Part shown: positions 54,447 through 64,000 of the stretch, one piece after another
Layout: every line of letters begins with the position of its first letter
How positions within the stretch are numbered: position 1 is the first letter of the stretch
Source of the DNA: Phycisphaeraceae bacterium
GTDB lineage: Bacteria > Planctomycetota > Phycisphaerae > Phycisphaerales > Phycisphaeraceae
Reading direction: 5' to 3'
Assembly: GCA_020849625.1 (NCBI GenBank)
Contig: JADLFV010000031.1
Span: forward strand, 1 to 64,000
DNA: 64,000 bases
Position numbers and translations under genes: made by a program
Notes under the pieces: model-generated
The model's input: the letters and a program-made list of their open reading frames with translations, nothing else
Told to the model about the DNA's origin: nothing
The model's database searches: none

Positions 54447-54544
54447 GTGAGGCTTGAGGCTTGAGGACTGAGTGATGCGGCGCGGGGCCATGCATCAACA
54501 GCGAGCTGTGAGAAACTCACAACTCAAGCCTCAAGCCTCAGGTC
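54447..54544. repeat. Heptad hairpin repeat, unit GAGGCTT
   Basis: GAGGCTT x2, GAGGACT on the left; AACTCAA, GCCTCAA and GCCTCAGG on the right with about 50 bp between. Upstream of dnaG, so possibly part of its leader. Confidence 0.85.
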
Positions 54545-54685
54545 TTTGTTGACGGTCACTGGAGCAATCGGGCCGAAGTGGTGATGGGGGTGGGCCTCTT
54601 CGATTGTCGCCGTCACGGGTTCTTGATTGTAGGGCGCGTGGAACGCAAAAGCGTCCACGTATAAGACGACGGAGCCTGGATTTTG

Positions 54686-54952
54686 TTACTCGCTGGCGGG
54701 TTTGTAGGCGTACTTGCGTTTGAGGGGTTTGACGATCATGCCACAGCGAATGGCCTTGGTCGAGACCCGGACGCGTTTGACCGAGCCGTCGTCCATGACG
54801 GTCAGGACACTCTGGAGGTTGGCGCGGAAGTTGCGCTTGGTCTTGCCGGTGACCTTGGTGCCCACGCCGCCGAGGTACTTGGCCTTGCCGCGATGGGTGT
54901 AAGTATTGCCGGAACTGGTTTTACGTCCGGTGAACTGACAGACACGGCTCAT
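54686..54952 (-). CDS. rpmB: 50S ribosomal protein L28
   Basis: 88 residues from ATG 54952, preceded by AAGGGAG. L28 features are MSRVCQFTGRKTSSGN at the N-terminus and KRNFRANLQSVLTVMDDG with VRVSTKAIRCGM. Basic, binds 23S rRNA. Monocistronic as far as seen; an inverted repeat (GTGGAACGC/GCGTCCAC) lies downstream near 54640-54660. Confidence 0.96.
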   Translation of the reverse strand: MSRVCQFTGRKTSSGNTYTHRGKAKYLGGVGTKVTGKTKRNFRANLQSVLTVMDDGSVKRVRVSTKAIRCGMIVKPLKRKYAYKPASE

Positions 54953-55102
54953 GGCGCTGCTCCCTTGCTGAGACCTGGGTCGAAAAAATCGAGCCGTGAA
55001 TTGTAGCCGCCCGGCCCGGCGATGCAAACTGGCCGGCTGGGGGGTAAAGTTGGCCGATCCCGTTCCTGATCCTGCCAGGTGTCGGTCCAGGAAAAGCCCC
55101 TC

Positions 55103-57040
55103 ATGTGCGGTATCGCGGGCATTTTGCGACAAGGCGGTCCTGACCCGGCCGATGCGGGGCGGATTCAGCGGATGACCGCACGCATGATCCACCGCGGGCC
55201 CGATGACTTCGGGCATCTGCTGCTGGACAGTCGCAGCGGCCGTCACTTATTGGCCCAGACCCTGCCGCAGCGTGCGGCGGAAGCGGCTGATGTGTGTCTG
55301 GGCAGTCGGCGGCTGGCCATCCTGGACCTCAGCGAGCACGGCCGCATGCCCATGGCCGATCCCGCAGAACAGTGCTTCATCACCTACAACGGCGAAATCT
55401 ACAACTACCTCGAACTTCGCCGCGAGCTTCAGCAACTCGGCCACCACTTCGTCACCGAGACCGACACCGAGGTCGTCCTGCACGCATACCTGCAATGGGG
55501 CGACCAGTGCGTGTGCCGCTTCAACGGCATGTGGGCCTTCGCCTTGTGGGATCAGCGGCAGCGGCGGTTGTTCTGCTCGCGCGATCGCTTCGGGGTCAAG
55601 CCGTTTTATTACATGCTCAGCGATGAGGCGTTCATCTTCGCCTCAGAGGTCAAGGCCATCCTGCCTGCCCTGCCCGATCGTCCGCGGCCCAACGAGCGGG
55701 TCATCCACCAGTTCCTGGTCGATCGGTTGCAGTATCACGATCGCGAGACGTTTTTCGATGGCATCCTGCGCCTGCCGCCGGCCCACAACCTGTCGCTGAA
55801 AGACGGCCGGGCGCAACTGCAGCGGTACTGGGACTACGACACGATCAGCCACCATTACGACCTGGCCGATCCAGCCGCCACGCTGCGCGATCTATTGGAC
55901 GAAGCGACGGCCATACGCCTGCGCAGCGACGTGCCCACGGGTCTGGCGCTCAGCGGCGGCTTGGACTCAACTTCCGTGCTTTCCTGCATGAAAAAGCATC
56001 GGCCGCAGCAGCATTTCCACGCATTCAGCGCCCGATTCACCGGCAGCCGTTTCGATGAGTCGCCCTACACGCAGCAGGCGGCTGAGCACTTCGGCGTGCA
56101 GTTGCACTGGATCGATTATGACGCCGACCGCTTCGTGGACGACCTGCGGGATGTGATCTGGCACTTGGATTTTCCGATGCTGAACTATCAGCCGCTGGCG
56201 ATCATGCAGGTGATGCGGCGGGCCAAACAGCAGGTGACGGTGATGCTGGAGGGCCAGGGCTCGGATGAGATTCTGGCTGGTTACCAGGAACGGTATTTCG
56301 TGCCGCACGTGCTGGATGAACTGGGCCGGGCCTTGCGCAGCGCGGATGTGACCGCAGCGCGCGGTGCATGGCGGACGTGCCGGGCCATTGCCCAGCGCTA
56401 CGGCCGCACGCCGTTTCTGCATGGCGCAGCCAGATTGTGTGGCCCGCTGGAGAAGCTGCGCCTGGCGCGGCGGCTGCCGCGTTGCGGACTGGCGCGGGAC
56501 TTTATCGCAGCGCATGGCGGACCCCAGCGGCGAAACTGGCCGCGCGTCACGGGCGATCGACTCAACGATGCGATGCGCGATGAGCATGCACGCACCTACC
56601 TGCCGTGGATCCTGGCCCAAGGTGATGCCATCAGCATGGCGGCGTCCGTTGAATCGCGCATGCCGTTTATGGACTATCGCCTGGTGGAGTTCGCTTTCCG
56701 GCTTTCAAGCGAAATGAAGATGAGAAACGGGGTCACCAAGTTGCTGCTGCGTCAGGCAACCGGCGAGCGCCTGCCCCCGGCGATCCTGGCCCGGCAGGAC
56801 AAGATCGGATTCATCGCCCCAGCGGAACAGTGGATCGCCGCCACGCTGGATGAGCAGATCCGCCCGCTGCTGACCAGCCGGCGTTTCCGGGAAAGAGGGT
56901 ATTTTGATCCCGCCACCGTCGAAAAGCTGCTACAGCCGGCGCGTCTGGGCCACTTTTACGTCAGCGACAGCATTTTCCAGGCCCTGAACGTGGAATTGTG
57001 GTTCGGCCGCTTCATCGACGGCCAGGACGGGGGCGGCTAA
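55103..57040 (+). CDS. asnB: Asparagine synthase (glutamine-hydrolysing)
   Basis: 645 residues from ATG 55103, placing the nucleophile Cys2 at the required N-terminus (MCGIAGILRQGG). The glutaminase domain has MIHRGPDDFG and YNGEIYNY; the synthetase domain has LALSGGLDSTSVLS (pyrophosphate loop) and, late, MPFMDYRLVEFAF. Converts aspartate to asparagine; long forms like this also act in envelope or peptidoglycan-precursor amidation, so the exact substrate is not certain. Confidence 0.93.
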   Translation: MCGIAGILRQGGPDPADAGRIQRMTARMIHRGPDDFGHLLLDSRSGRHLLAQTLPQRAAEAADVCLGSRRLAILDLSEHGRMPMADPAEQCFITYNGEIYNYLELRRELQQLGHHFVTETDTEVVLHAYLQWGDQCVCRFNGMWAFALWDQRQRRLFCSRDRFGVKPFYYMLSDEAFIFASEVKAILPALPDRPRPNERVIHQFLVDRLQYHDRETFFDGILRLPPAHNLSLKDGRAQLQRYWDYDTISHHYDLADPAATLRDLLDEATAIRLRSDVPTGLALSGGLDSTSVLSCMKKHRPQQHFHAFSARFTGSRFDESPYTQQAAEHFGVQLHWIDYDADRFVDDLRDVIWHLDFPMLNYQPLAIMQVMRRAKQQVTVMLEGQGSDEILAGYQERYFVPHVLDELGRALRSADVTAARGAWRTCRAIAQRYGRTPFLHGAARLCGPLEKLRLARRLPRCGLARDFIAAHGGPQRRNWPRVTGDRLNDAMRDEHARTYLPWILAQGDAISMAASVESRMPFMDYRLVEFAFRLSSEMKMRNGVTKLLLRQATGERLPPAILARQDKIGFIAPAEQWIAATLDEQIRPLLTSRRFRERGYFDPATVEKLLQPARLGHFYVSDSIFQALNVELWFGRFIDGQDGGG

Positions 57041-57157
57041 AATGAACAGCGTCCAGCGGATTGAAAAGCGTTTGACAGGCAAGCGGTTAGCAGCGACAAT
57101 CTCCGGTCAGCGTGCTTGTGGGAAGTTGTACCTGCCGCCACAATTGAGGGAAATCGA

Positions 57158-57421
57158 ATGAAGCGAACCCTGTTCCAACTGTGCCTCGCCGCCGCGGGGT
57201 TGACCATGCTTTTGGCTGTCAGCGGCTGCAATACCGTGCGGCCGGCCCAGGTCCGTCACAACATGACCCCAGCTCTGGCCACCGCCGATTCCACCCGGGC
57301 CCAGAAACGCAACGACATAGCCCGCGTCATCGACCACAATACCCGCACGGCCTGGGATGATTTTTACCGGCTGATGCTGCTGGATGAGGCGACGCCCCTG
57401 TCGCCGTACTCCATTCCGTAA
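57158..57421 (+). CDS. Small lipoprotein
   Basis: 87 residues from ATG 57158, with GAGGGAAA 8 bp upstream. Lipobox LAVSGC within the first 26 residues; the mature part is short and helical (NDIARVIDHNTRTAWDDFYR). Likely anchored in the outer membrane. Function unknown. Followed by a clear terminator. Confidence 0.75.
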   Translation: MKRTLFQLCLAAAGLTMLLAVSGCNTVRPAQVRHNMTPALATADSTRAQKRNDIARVIDHNTRTAWDDFYRLMLLDEATPLSPYSIP

Positions 57422-57463
57422 ATCGACCTCGCTTTTATCGGTCCAATCGACGACTGTCCCCGA

Positions 57464-57493
57464 CCCCTCCTACCCTGGAGGGGTTATTTTTTC
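57464..57493 (+). terminator. Rho-independent terminator
   Basis: CCCCTCC-TACCCT-GGAGGGG, a 7-bp GC-rich stem, followed by TTATTTTTT. It ends transcription of the small lipoprotein gene. Confidence 0.85.
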
Positions 57494-57569
57494 TAACTTG
57501 CTGAGTTCAAGGTGGCTATTGGATACGTCGATTAGACCTATGTCTGACTATTAGGGGATTTATGTAAGC

Positions 57570-58076
57570 ATGCTGAAAGGCGGGAAACCGAACAGCGCCA
57601 TGATCGCGCCAGACACGGACAAATCATTGCTCAAACGCCTGCACGGCATCGAGCAGGCCAGAGAAGTCCCCAACGATGAAAACCACCCGCGGATGTTCCG
57701 CCGCTTCGTGGTGCGGGGCGATGCCCTGCTGCATCCGATGAACCGCAGCCGCCTGGACGCCACGCCCGTCGATGTGAAGCTGCGCGATATCAGCCGCAAC
57801 GGCATCGGGTTCATCTGCAATCAGCCTCTGCCCATCAACAGTTGCTGGCGGATCGAGCTGCAACTGGCTGGTTATGCCATCGGTTCGCAGGCCCTGGTCG
57901 TCCGTCACGTCCGCGAGGTGGGCGACGGCATGTTCCTCTGCGGGGCCAACTTCGTCATCGACACCGCCCTGCTGGCCCTGCTGGGCGTCGAGCCTTCGCT
58001 GCTGGAGGAGCCGGAGGACGCTGGTCAACCCAACGTGCCCGACGACCACTTCGTCGCTCCGGGTGAAGTGGGATAA
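57570..58076 (+). CDS. PilZ-domain protein
   Basis: 168 residues from ATG 57570. A PilZ domain has RFVVR (RxxxR) and DISRNGIGF (DxSxxG), both c-di-GMP contact motifs, followed by CWRIELQLAGY and VVRHVREVGDGMFLCGANF. The tail is acidic and Pro-rich. Cytoplasmic c-di-GMP receptor; effector target unknown. It stands after a terminator, so it is transcribed separately. Confidence 0.85.
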   Translation: MLKGGKPNSAMIAPDTDKSLLKRLHGIEQAREVPNDENHPRMFRRFVVRGDALLHPMNRSRLDATPVDVKLRDISRNGIGFICNQPLPINSCWRIELQLAGYAIGSQALVVRHVREVGDGMFLCGANFVIDTALLALLGVEPSLLEEPEDAGQPNVPDDHFVAPGEVG

Positions 58077-58213
58077 CAGATCCGACTTCAACTTCCCGCC
58101 AGGCGCGTCCGAGCCGCGTCGGGTCGCTCCGCGCGCCGCCATTGCTCGGCAGTGAACTCGAAACACCTCCCTCGTGATGTGCTTTGCCTGCGCACATTCA
58201 CCCATGACGGGCT

Positions 58214-58858
58214 TCAACCTTGTGCGACAAGCCTGGGCGCGGGCAGGCCCAGGAAGTTGGCCAGCAGCAGCGGGCCTTCGGTGGTCAAAAAGCTTTCCGG
58301 GTGAAACTGCACGCCTTCCAGCGGGGCGCTATTCCCTGGGCCGAAGACGCCGGGCCTGGCGCGGACGCCCATGATTTCGCCTTCCTCGGTCCAGGCGCTG
58401 ATCTCGAAGCGCTGCGAGTCGAACGAATCGCGATTGATGACCAGGCTGTGATAGCGGGTGGCTGTGAAGGGGTTGCTCATCCCGGCGAAGATGGTTTTGC
58501 CATCGTGATGGATGGGTGAAGTTTTGCCGTGCATGAGGCGGTAGTTGCGTTCGACGATCATGCCGTGGGCATGGCCGATGGACTGATGCCCCAGGCACAC
58601 GCCGAAAGTAGGCACCTTGCCGGCGAAAGTGATGATGATGTCGCAGGAAACCCCCGCCTCGCGCGGCGTGCACGGCCCCGGGGAAACGATGACGTGCGAC
58701 GGCTTGAGTGCGACCGCTTCCTGCGGCGTGATCTTGTCATTGCGGACGACCTTCATGGGCAGATCATCCGGATCGCGCCCCTGAGCCACCAGCAGTTCCC
58801 CGATGCGCTGCACGAGGTTGTAGGTGAAGCTGTCGTAGTTGTCGATGAGCAGGATCAT
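58214..58858 (-). CDS. Glutamine amidotransferase subunit of anthranilate/aminodeoxychorismate synthase
   Basis: 214 residues. Class I GATase: [17 protein letters not shown] start, IVSPGPCTP oxyanion loop, GVCLGHQ with the catalytic cysteine, and GVQFHPES with the His-Glu pair. It supplies ammonia for anthranilate (tryptophan) or 4-amino-4-deoxychorismate (folate) formation; the single sequence cannot decide between TrpG and PabA. No synthase partner nearby. Confidence 0.93.
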   Translation of the reverse strand: MILLIDNYDSFTYNLVQRIGELLVAQGRDPDDLPMKVVRNDKITPQEAVALKPSHVIVSPGPCTPREAGVSCDIIITFAGKVPTFGVCLGHQSIGHAHGMIVERNYRLMHGKTSPIHHDGKTIFAGMSNPFTATRYHSLVINRDSFDSQRFEISAWTEEGEIMGVRARPGVFGPGNSAPLEGVQFHPESFLTTEGPLLLANFLGLPAPRLVAQG

Positions 58859-58871
58859 GGGCGCTGCGCTT

Positions 58872-58961
58872 CAATGACGAATGACGAAATTCGAATGACG
58901 AATCAAATTCCAATGGCGAATGTTCGAAGAACGAAATAACGGCCATTCGTCATTCGTCATT
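58872..58961. repeat. Heptad hairpin repeat, unit GAATGAC
   Basis: GAATGACGAATGACGAAATT start nearly identical to the element at 7243; right arm CATTCGTCATTCGTCATT. Lies upstream of the GATase gene and downstream of leuS. Confidence 0.9.
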
Positions 58962-58968
58962 ATCATAC

Positions 58969-61911
58969 TCAATTGGCCACCAGATTCACCAACCGCCCGG
59001 GGATCACGATCTGCTTACGCAGCGTTTTGCCCTCCAGATGCGCGGCCACGTTGGGCTCTGCCTTGGCTGCTTCGATGATCGCATCCTGATCGGCGTCGGC
59101 GGGCACGGTGATGCGACCGCGGAGTTTGCCGTTGACTTGCACGGGTAGTTCGATCGTTGCCTCAGCCAACGCCGCTTCGTCCCAGGCCGGCCAGTGGGCC
59201 TCGGCGATGGAGTGCGGGTAATCCATCAGGCTCCACAATTGCTCCGCCACGTGCGGGGCCAGCGGTGAGAGCAAGCGCGGCAGGGTGTCCGCCAACTCGC
59301 GCGGCAGTTTCTCCAAACTGACCAGCTCGTTGTTCAGCTCGATCAGCGCAGCGATGGCGACGTTGAAGCTCATCGTTTCCATGGCTTCCGTCACACGACT
59401 GATCGTGCGGTGCAGCAGGCGGTGCAGTTCAGGTGAAGGTTTGTCGTCGCTGACCAGCAGTTCACCTGATTCTTCGTTGATGTAGTTGCGCCACAGGCGG
59501 TTGAGAAAACGATGCACGCCCACGATGTCGGCTGTGTTCCAGACCTTCGATTGCTCCAGCGGGCCCATGTACATTTCATAAAGCCGCAGCGTGTCGCAGC
59601 CGTACTTCTCGCAGATTTCATCGGGTGCGATGGCGTTCTTCAGACTTTTTCCCATCTTGCCGTACTCTTCGGTGACCGGCTCCCCCCGCCCCCGGAAGAA
59701 GAATTTCTGACCCTTTTGGCCCTGCACGTCAGATGCGGGCTTGCCCTCAGCGTTAACCACTTCGGCCGCTTCCACCGCGATGCCGCGCTGGTCGCGATAG
59801 CAGTAGGCCTGGATGTAACCCTGGCTGAACAGCTTGCCGAACGGCTCAGGTGATGAAACGTGCCCCAGATCGAACAGCACCTTGTGCCAGAATCGTGCGT
59901 ACAACAGGTGCAGCACCGCGTGCTCGACGCCGCCAACGTAGAGATCGACGCCATTGGATCGGGTATCGGGTATCGGGTGTCGGGTATCGGGTAAACCAGA
60001 CATCCAGTAACGTTCGGCTTCCGCGCCGACGAGGCGTTCGCTGTTCCGGGGGTCGATGTAGCGCAGGTAGTACCAGCAGGAGCCGGCCCAGTTGGGCATG
60101 GTGTTCAATTCGCGAGTGTACACTTTGCCGTCAATTTCGACCTGTTTCCAACTTCCGGGGGCGCGACCCAGCGGCGGCTGCGGGGGCGCGTCAGGATCAT
60201 CACTGCCCACCGGCTTGAAGTCCTCCATCTGCGGCAACTCCACCGGCAAATCCGTTTCATCCACCGGGCGAATCTCGCATTCCGGGGGCGGGCCGTGCAG
60301 AATCGGGAACGGCTCACCCCAGTAGCGCTGGCGGCTGAACAACCAGTCGCGCAGCTTGAACTGCACTTGCGCTTTGCCCAGGCCCTTCTCTTCCAACCAG
60401 TTGGTGATGCGCACCTTGGCATCGGGCACGGTCTGGTCATTGAGGTCAACTTCATCGTTTTCGCTGTTGACCAGCGTGCCGTCGCCGGTGTAGGCCTCTT
60501 TCGAGATATCGCCTCCGCTGACCACTTCGACGATGGGCAGGTTGAACTTTTTGGCGAAGGCATAGTCGCGTTCGTCGTGAGCGGGCACCGCCATGATGGC
60601 GCCGGTGCCGTAGCCGGTCATGACGTAGTCCGCGATCCAGATGGGGATTGCCTGTCCGTTGACGGGGTTGATGGCGAAGCTGCCGGTGAAGACGCCGGTC
60701 TTTTCTTTGATGTCGGTCTGGCGGTCAATGCTGGATTTCGCTTTTGCCCGCAGGATGTAATCACGCACCTGCTTTCTACGATCGGGAGTGACAATCGTCT
60801 GTACCGCAAGCTCGGCGTTGGTTTCGCGACACCAATCGCAAAGGTTGGGGTCATCCTCGATCAACACTGATGTGACCAGGTCGTGTTCCGGTGCGAGCAC
60901 CATGTATGTCGCACCAAACAGCGTGTCTGGCCGCGTGGTAAACACCCGAATGTTGTCGCCGGCGCAGGGACCGTCTTTGATCTTGAAATCCACCATCGCG
61001 CCGTGGCTGCGGCCGATCCAGTTGCGCTGCAATAGTTTGATCGGCTCGGGCCAATCGACCAGATCCAAGTCCTCGATCAGACGATCGGCATACGCGGTGA
61101 TGCGCAGCATCCATTGCTTGAGCGGGCGTTTGAAGACGGGGTAGTTGCCGCGCTCGGAGCGGCCGTCGTTGGTCACTTCCTCGTTGGCCAGCACGGTGCC
61201 CAGGCGCGGACACCAGTTGACCTCGACGTCGGCCATGTAGGCCAGGCGATATTCATCGAGCAGGCGCTGCTGTTGCTGGGGAGACAATTCCTGCCACTTG
61301 CGGGCGGTGGGATCGCCCAGGCCGCCCAGCGCTTCGAGGTTCTCCTCAAGGCCGCCGTAGATCAGCTCGCCGTCCAATCCCACCAGGTACTGCTCCTGCT
61401 CCAGCTTCTCGATCAGGTTTGTGATGGGCATGGCTTTTTCCTGCAGCGGATCGAAGTAGCTGTGGTAGAGCTGCAGGAAAATCCACTGCGTCCAGCGGAC
61501 ATAGCCCGGATCAGTGGTGGCGATCATGCGGTCCCAGTCGTAGCCCATGCCCAGGCGTTTGAGCTGGCGGACCATGTTGTCGATATTCGTTTCCGTCGTC
61601 TTCCGGGGGTGCGTGCCGGTCTCGACGGCATACTGTTCAGCCGGCAGGCCGAAGGCATCGAAGCCCATCGGATGCAGGACGTTGTAGCCGCGCATCTTTT
61701 TGTAGCGGGCCACGATGTCGGTGGCGATGTAGCCCAGGGGATGGCCCACGTGCAGGCCGACGCCGCTGGGATAGGGGAACATGTCCAGCACGTAGAACTT
61801 GGGCTGCTGGGAGTCGAAACCCTCATCGCCGGGGTTGCGGGCACGGAAGGTTTTCTGCTGTTCCCAGTATTGCTGCCAGCGTTGTTCGATCTGTTTGAAG
61901 TCGTATTTCAT
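58969..61911 (-). CDS. leuS: Leucyl-tRNA synthetase
   Basis: 980 residues from ATG 61911 ([16 protein letters not shown]). Class I synthetase: HIGH motif as [16 protein letters not shown] (about 37-52), editing (CP1) domain with [19 protein letters not shown], and KMSKS as GKMGKSLKN. Between the editing domain and the C-terminal part, residues about 640-652 ([11 protein letters not shown]) are encoded by GGGTATC heptads, inserted before [16 protein letters not shown], a conserved catalytic-domain segment. Attaches leucine to tRNA-Leu; essential, so the insert must be tolerated. Confidence 0.96.
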   Translation of the reverse strand: MKYDFKQIEQRWQQYWEQQKTFRARNPGDEGFDSQQPKFYVLDMFPYPSGVGLHVGHPLGYIATDIVARYKKMRGYNVLHPMGFDAFGLPAEQYAVETGTHPRKTTETNIDNMVRQLKRLGMGYDWDRMIATTDPGYVRWTQWIFLQLYHSYFDPLQEKAMPITNLIEKLEQEQYLVGLDGELIYGGLEENLEALGGLGDPTARKWQELSPQQQQRLLDEYRLAYMADVEVNWCPRLGTVLANEEVTNDGRSERGNYPVFKRPLKQWMLRITAYADRLIEDLDLVDWPEPIKLLQRNWIGRSHGAMVDFKIKDGPCAGDNIRVFTTRPDTLFGATYMVLAPEHDLVTSVLIEDDPNLCDWCRETNAELAVQTIVTPDRRKQVRDYILRAKAKSSIDRQTDIKEKTGVFTGSFAINPVNGQAIPIWIADYVMTGYGTGAIMAVPAHDERDYAFAKKFNLPIVEVVSGGDISKEAYTGDGTLVNSENDEVDLNDQTVPDAKVRITNWLEEKGLGKAQVQFKLRDWLFSRQRYWGEPFPILHGPPPECEIRPVDETDLPVELPQMEDFKPVGSDDPDAPPQPPLGRAPGSWKQVEIDGKVYTRELNTMPNWAGSCWYYLRYIDPRNSERLVGAEAERYWMSGLPDTRHPIPDTRSNGVDLYVGGVEHAVLHLLYARFWHKVLFDLGHVSSPEPFGKLFSQGYIQAYCYRDQRGIAVEAAEVVNAEGKPASDVQGQKGQKFFFRGRGEPVTEEYGKMGKSLKNAIAPDEICEKYGCDTLRLYEMYMGPLEQSKVWNTADIVGVHRFLNRLWRNYINEESGELLVSDDKPSPELHRLLHRTISRVTEAMETMSFNVAIAALIELNNELVSLEKLPRELADTLPRLLSPLAPHVAEQLWSLMDYPHSIAEAHWPAWDEAALAEATIELPVQVNGKLRGRITVPADADQDAIIEAAKAEPNVAAHLEGKTLRKQIVIPGRLVNLVAN
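59957..59994. repeat. Heptad repeat inside leuS, unit GGGTATC
   Basis: GGGTATC/GGGTGTC x5 in tandem, in frame, single arm only. Same unit as the intergenic hairpin at 48113. Confidence 0.9.
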
Positions 61912-62012
61912 GGTCGATCCACAGGCATCGGCGGCCGCGCAGAGCGGACGCATTCAACGTTTGTCTGGTCCGCGGACCATCTTAACCAAAAGCCCGTCCC
62001 CGGCCGACGGTG

Positions 62013-62564
62013 TCAGAAACTCATCATCAGGCCGCCATAGCACTGGGCGGCGTCCAGGCCGTTGTTGCCGGGTGTGATGTAGGCGTTGGAGATGTGCAGC
62101 CAGCGCACGCCGCCCATCAGGCGCGCTCGCCCGGCCAGTTTCCAGGTGGCGCCGAGGCCGGCCTGCGGACGGAAGTTAAAGTGGCTGTCGGAGGGGAAAT
62201 TGGTGTCGGCCTGCTGAATGCCCCCGCCGAAGTCCGTGTACAGGCTCCAGTTTTCGCCGGTCACAAAGTGCCAACGGAACAGCATGTCCAGCCCGGCCGC
62301 CATGCCGTTGTCATCGCCTGAGATTTCGCCGGGCACCACGCGACCGCCCACCAGTTCCAAGTTGAGCGACCAGTCGTCCACGAAGTAGTAGCCGACGCCC
62401 AGGTGAGCGGAGTAGATGTCGCCGTGCGAGCTATCGCCGTAGGTGCCCGAACCGTAAGCCTGGAGCGTCCAGGCGCCCTCGGCAAAGTCGTCCGCCAGTG
62501 CCCCGGTCGAGATCATCACCAGCAACAACACCATCCAAACGCTGCATCCTGCGAAGCTGCTCAT
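62013..62564 (-). CDS. PagL-like acyloxyacyl hydrolase, outer-membrane beta-barrel
   Basis: 183 residues. Signal peptide ending near GALA-DD (about 25). The mature part alternates hydrophobic and polar residues like an 8-stranded barrel and ends in an aromatic F (MMSF). RWLHISNAYI and NNG near the C-terminus match the PagL active-site pattern HxSN...NxG, so it may remove a 3-acyl chain from lipid A. Assignment rests on the motif and barrel pattern; catalytic function not proven. Confidence 0.7.
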   Translation of the reverse strand: MSSFAGCSVWMVLLLVMISTGALADDFAEGAWTLQAYGSGTYGDSSHGDIYSAHLGVGYYFVDDWSLNLELVGGRVVPGEISGDDNGMAAGLDMLFRWHFVTGENWSLYTDFGGGIQQADTNFPSDSHFNFRPQAGLGATWKLAGRARLMGGVRWLHISNAYITPGNNGLDAAQCYGGLMMSF

Positions 62565-62678
62565 GTTTTTTCCTCGTTGCGTTCTTGCCTTGAATCATTC
62601 ACGGCCAAGCCATTATCCGCAGCCGCCGTCGGCTTGGCAAAGCGACGCCGCCGCGCGGTTTTGCTACATTCTTCGCCC

Positions 62679-63812
62679 ATGACCGACCGACCCGCCATCG
62701 CCGCCGCCACCGCCCGGAGCCTGCGCCGCTTCGCCGGCCGCATCGCCCAGACCAATGTCCTGGTCGGGTTCGACGGCTTCGTCGATTCCATCATCCAGGT
62801 CGTCGATCAGCGCCGGGACGATCACCACTACGAGCCGATCGCCACCATCGATCGCTTCGGCAAAAAAATCACCGCCATGGCCGGGCACAGCGGCAACTTC
62901 GAACTGGTCCGCACCCTGGAAAAGCTCGGCGGCAACGGCCCGATCATGGCCAACGCCCTGGCGACCGCCGGCTTGCCCGTCACCTTCGTCGGCTGCTGCG
63001 GACAACCCGACCTGCATGCCGCCTTCCAGCCCCTGGCCCAACGCGCCAACGTCATCAGCATCGCACCGCCGGGTCAGACCGATTGCCTCGAATTCGCCGA
63101 CGGCAAACTGCTGATGGGCAAGTACAACCACATGGTGGCCATGTCCAGCCAGCACGTGATCGACGCCGTCGGGCCCGCACGCTTCACCCAACTGGCCCGC
63201 CAGAGCAAACTCATCGGCGCCGTCAACTGGACCATGATGCCGCACCTCGATGGCATCTGGAGCAAGCTGCGCGATCTGCTTGATCCCAGCGACGACACGC
63301 TGGTGTTCGCCGACCTCTGTGACACCGCCAAGCACGCCCCCGATGTCGTGCGCAAAGCGATGCACACCTTGGCGGAGCTGCGCGGCTGCGCCCGTGTGGT
63401 GTTGGGACTGAACCTCAGCGAATCGACGCAGGTGGCCTCCGCATTGGGCCTCACCGTGCCCGCCGACGCCGAGGCCGCCATCATCGAAACCGCCACCGCC
63501 ATCCGGGAAGCACTCGACATCCACTGCGTGGTGATTCACCCCCGCAAGTGCGCCGCCGCCGCCCGCCAACCGAAACGCGGCAGCAGCGAAGTCGAGACCG
63601 GCATCTTCTTCGGCCCCTTCACCGACAAACCCAAACTCTCCACCGGCGGCGGCGACAACTTCAATGCCGGCTTCTGCCTCGGCCTGCTGGCTGAACTTGC
63701 CCTCGAACAGTGCCTCTGCACCGGCAACAGCACCAGCGGCTTCTACGTCCGCAACGCCCACAGCCCCAGCCTCGACGAGTTGATCGCCTTCTGCGACCAC
63801 CTGCCAGCCTGA
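62679..63812 (+). CDS. PfkB-family carbohydrate/nucleoside kinase-like protein
   Basis: 377 residues from ATG 62679. Ribokinase fold: LVGFDGFVDSII near the N-terminus, GHSGNFELVRTLEKLGGNGPIMANALATAG, and the C-terminal PfkB motif STGGGDNFNAGFCLGLL with the catalytic aspartate position. Contains HPRKCAAAARQPKRG as a basic loop. Phosphorylates a sugar or nucleoside; substrate unknown. Confidence 0.82.
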   Translation: MTDRPAIAAATARSLRRFAGRIAQTNVLVGFDGFVDSIIQVVDQRRDDHHYEPIATIDRFGKKITAMAGHSGNFELVRTLEKLGGNGPIMANALATAGLPVTFVGCCGQPDLHAAFQPLAQRANVISIAPPGQTDCLEFADGKLLMGKYNHMVAMSSQHVIDAVGPARFTQLARQSKLIGAVNWTMMPHLDGIWSKLRDLLDPSDDTLVFADLCDTAKHAPDVVRKAMHTLAELRGCARVVLGLNLSESTQVASALGLTVPADAEAAIIETATAIREALDIHCVVIHPRKCAAAARQPKRGSSEVETGIFFGPFTDKPKLSTGGGDNFNAGFCLGLLAELALEQCLCTGNSTSGFYVRNAHSPSLDELIAFCDHLPA

Positions 63813-63907
63813 ACCGCGCCGGGCAGCCTGCCCCGTGCCGCCACATTCATCGCCACCCCATCAACCGCCGCCCCCCCCCTGTCTCCGCCATCTGTCGTGC
63901 TGACAAG

Positions 63908-63944
63908 GAAGAACATATTTAACTTAAATATGTTCCTTGCAGTC
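63908..63944. repeat. AT-rich hairpin and partial second copy at the right edge
   Basis: AAGGAAGAACATATTTAA pairs with TTAAATATGTTCCTT. The last bases of the window (GGAGAACATAT, 63990-64000) begin another copy of the same arm, so a repeat or mobile element probably continues to the right. Confidence 0.65.
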
Positions 63945-64000
63945 AGCATATCGAGGCTGGGTGATCGGGTGGCGTGGAGGCTGAAAACAGGAGAACATAT

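Noticed and set aside
62664-63800. Leftward 378-codon open frame opposite the PfkB-like gene
   Set aside because: Antisense composition; the PfkB motifs are on the plus strand.

Overview
The window is a high-GC bacterial chromosome segment, probably from a planctomycete and possibly class Phycisphaerae. This is inferred from gene content: a murE-murF-mraY block, a dnaG-rpoD pair, a futalosine-pathway MqnD, PilZ proteins, a PagL-like outer-membrane protein, many FkbM/GT2 genes, and abundant hairpin repeats. I saw no rRNA, tRNA or CRISPR array. The only clearly foreign-looking blocks are an XamI-type restriction-modification locus (2.6-5.1 kb), a phage-derived cassette (25.2-32.0 kb) and a RAYT/REP island (35.9-36.9 kb).

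Layout. 1-0.2 kb: N-terminus of a leftward, portal-like gene. 0.4-2.0 kb: NifA-like sigma-54 activator with a promoter that would give a leaderless mRNA. 2.6-5.3 kb: broken XamI-type endonuclease gene, intact adenine methyltransferase and a small ORF. 5.5-8.3 kb: peptide-binding lipoprotein and one permease. 8.4-15.1 kb: lgt, rnr, a YlbF-family protein, an exported HEAT-like protein and pepA. 15.3-19.5 kb: leftward murE-murF-mraY. 19.6-25.0 kb: a PilZ-receiver-HPt protein whose phospho-sites are lost, a small conserved-looking protein, a double-FKBP membrane protein, a zinc-ribbon membrane protein and a glycogen debranching enzyme. 25.2-32.0 kb: a divergent S24 repressor facing an operon of HTH protein, ABC ATPase, GNAT, ParB, small HTH protein, terminase large subunit and HTH-TM protein. 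32.0-38.9 kb: mqnD, lipoprotein, histidine kinase, Mth938-like protein, RAYT, CNNM/CBS transporter-like protein and GNAT. 39.0-49.3 kb: surface-polysaccharide export and glycosylation operon. 49.4-55.0 kb: membrane-TPR protein, rpoD, dnaG, rpmB. 55.1-63.8 kb: asnB, small lipoprotein, PilZ protein, trpG/pabA, leuS, PagL-like protein and a PfkB-family kinase.

The most striking signals are not genes. (1) The 10-mer CTTCCGGGGG (either strand) occurs 20 times exactly by my reading, mostly inside genes and in both orientations, where well under one copy would be expected by chance. (2) More than 20 hairpin elements have arms built of tandem units that are mostly 7 bp long. The unit sequence differs from element to element while the spacing is kept. 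Several elements sit in frame inside enzymes (leuS, pepA, FKBP, terminase, repressor, a glycosyltransferase) or supply start codons, signal-peptide residues or stop codons of neighbouring genes. (3) The phage-derived cassette has terminase, ParB and an ABC-GNAT pair but no capsid, portal or tail genes, and carries two near-identical 19-bp operator-like sites.
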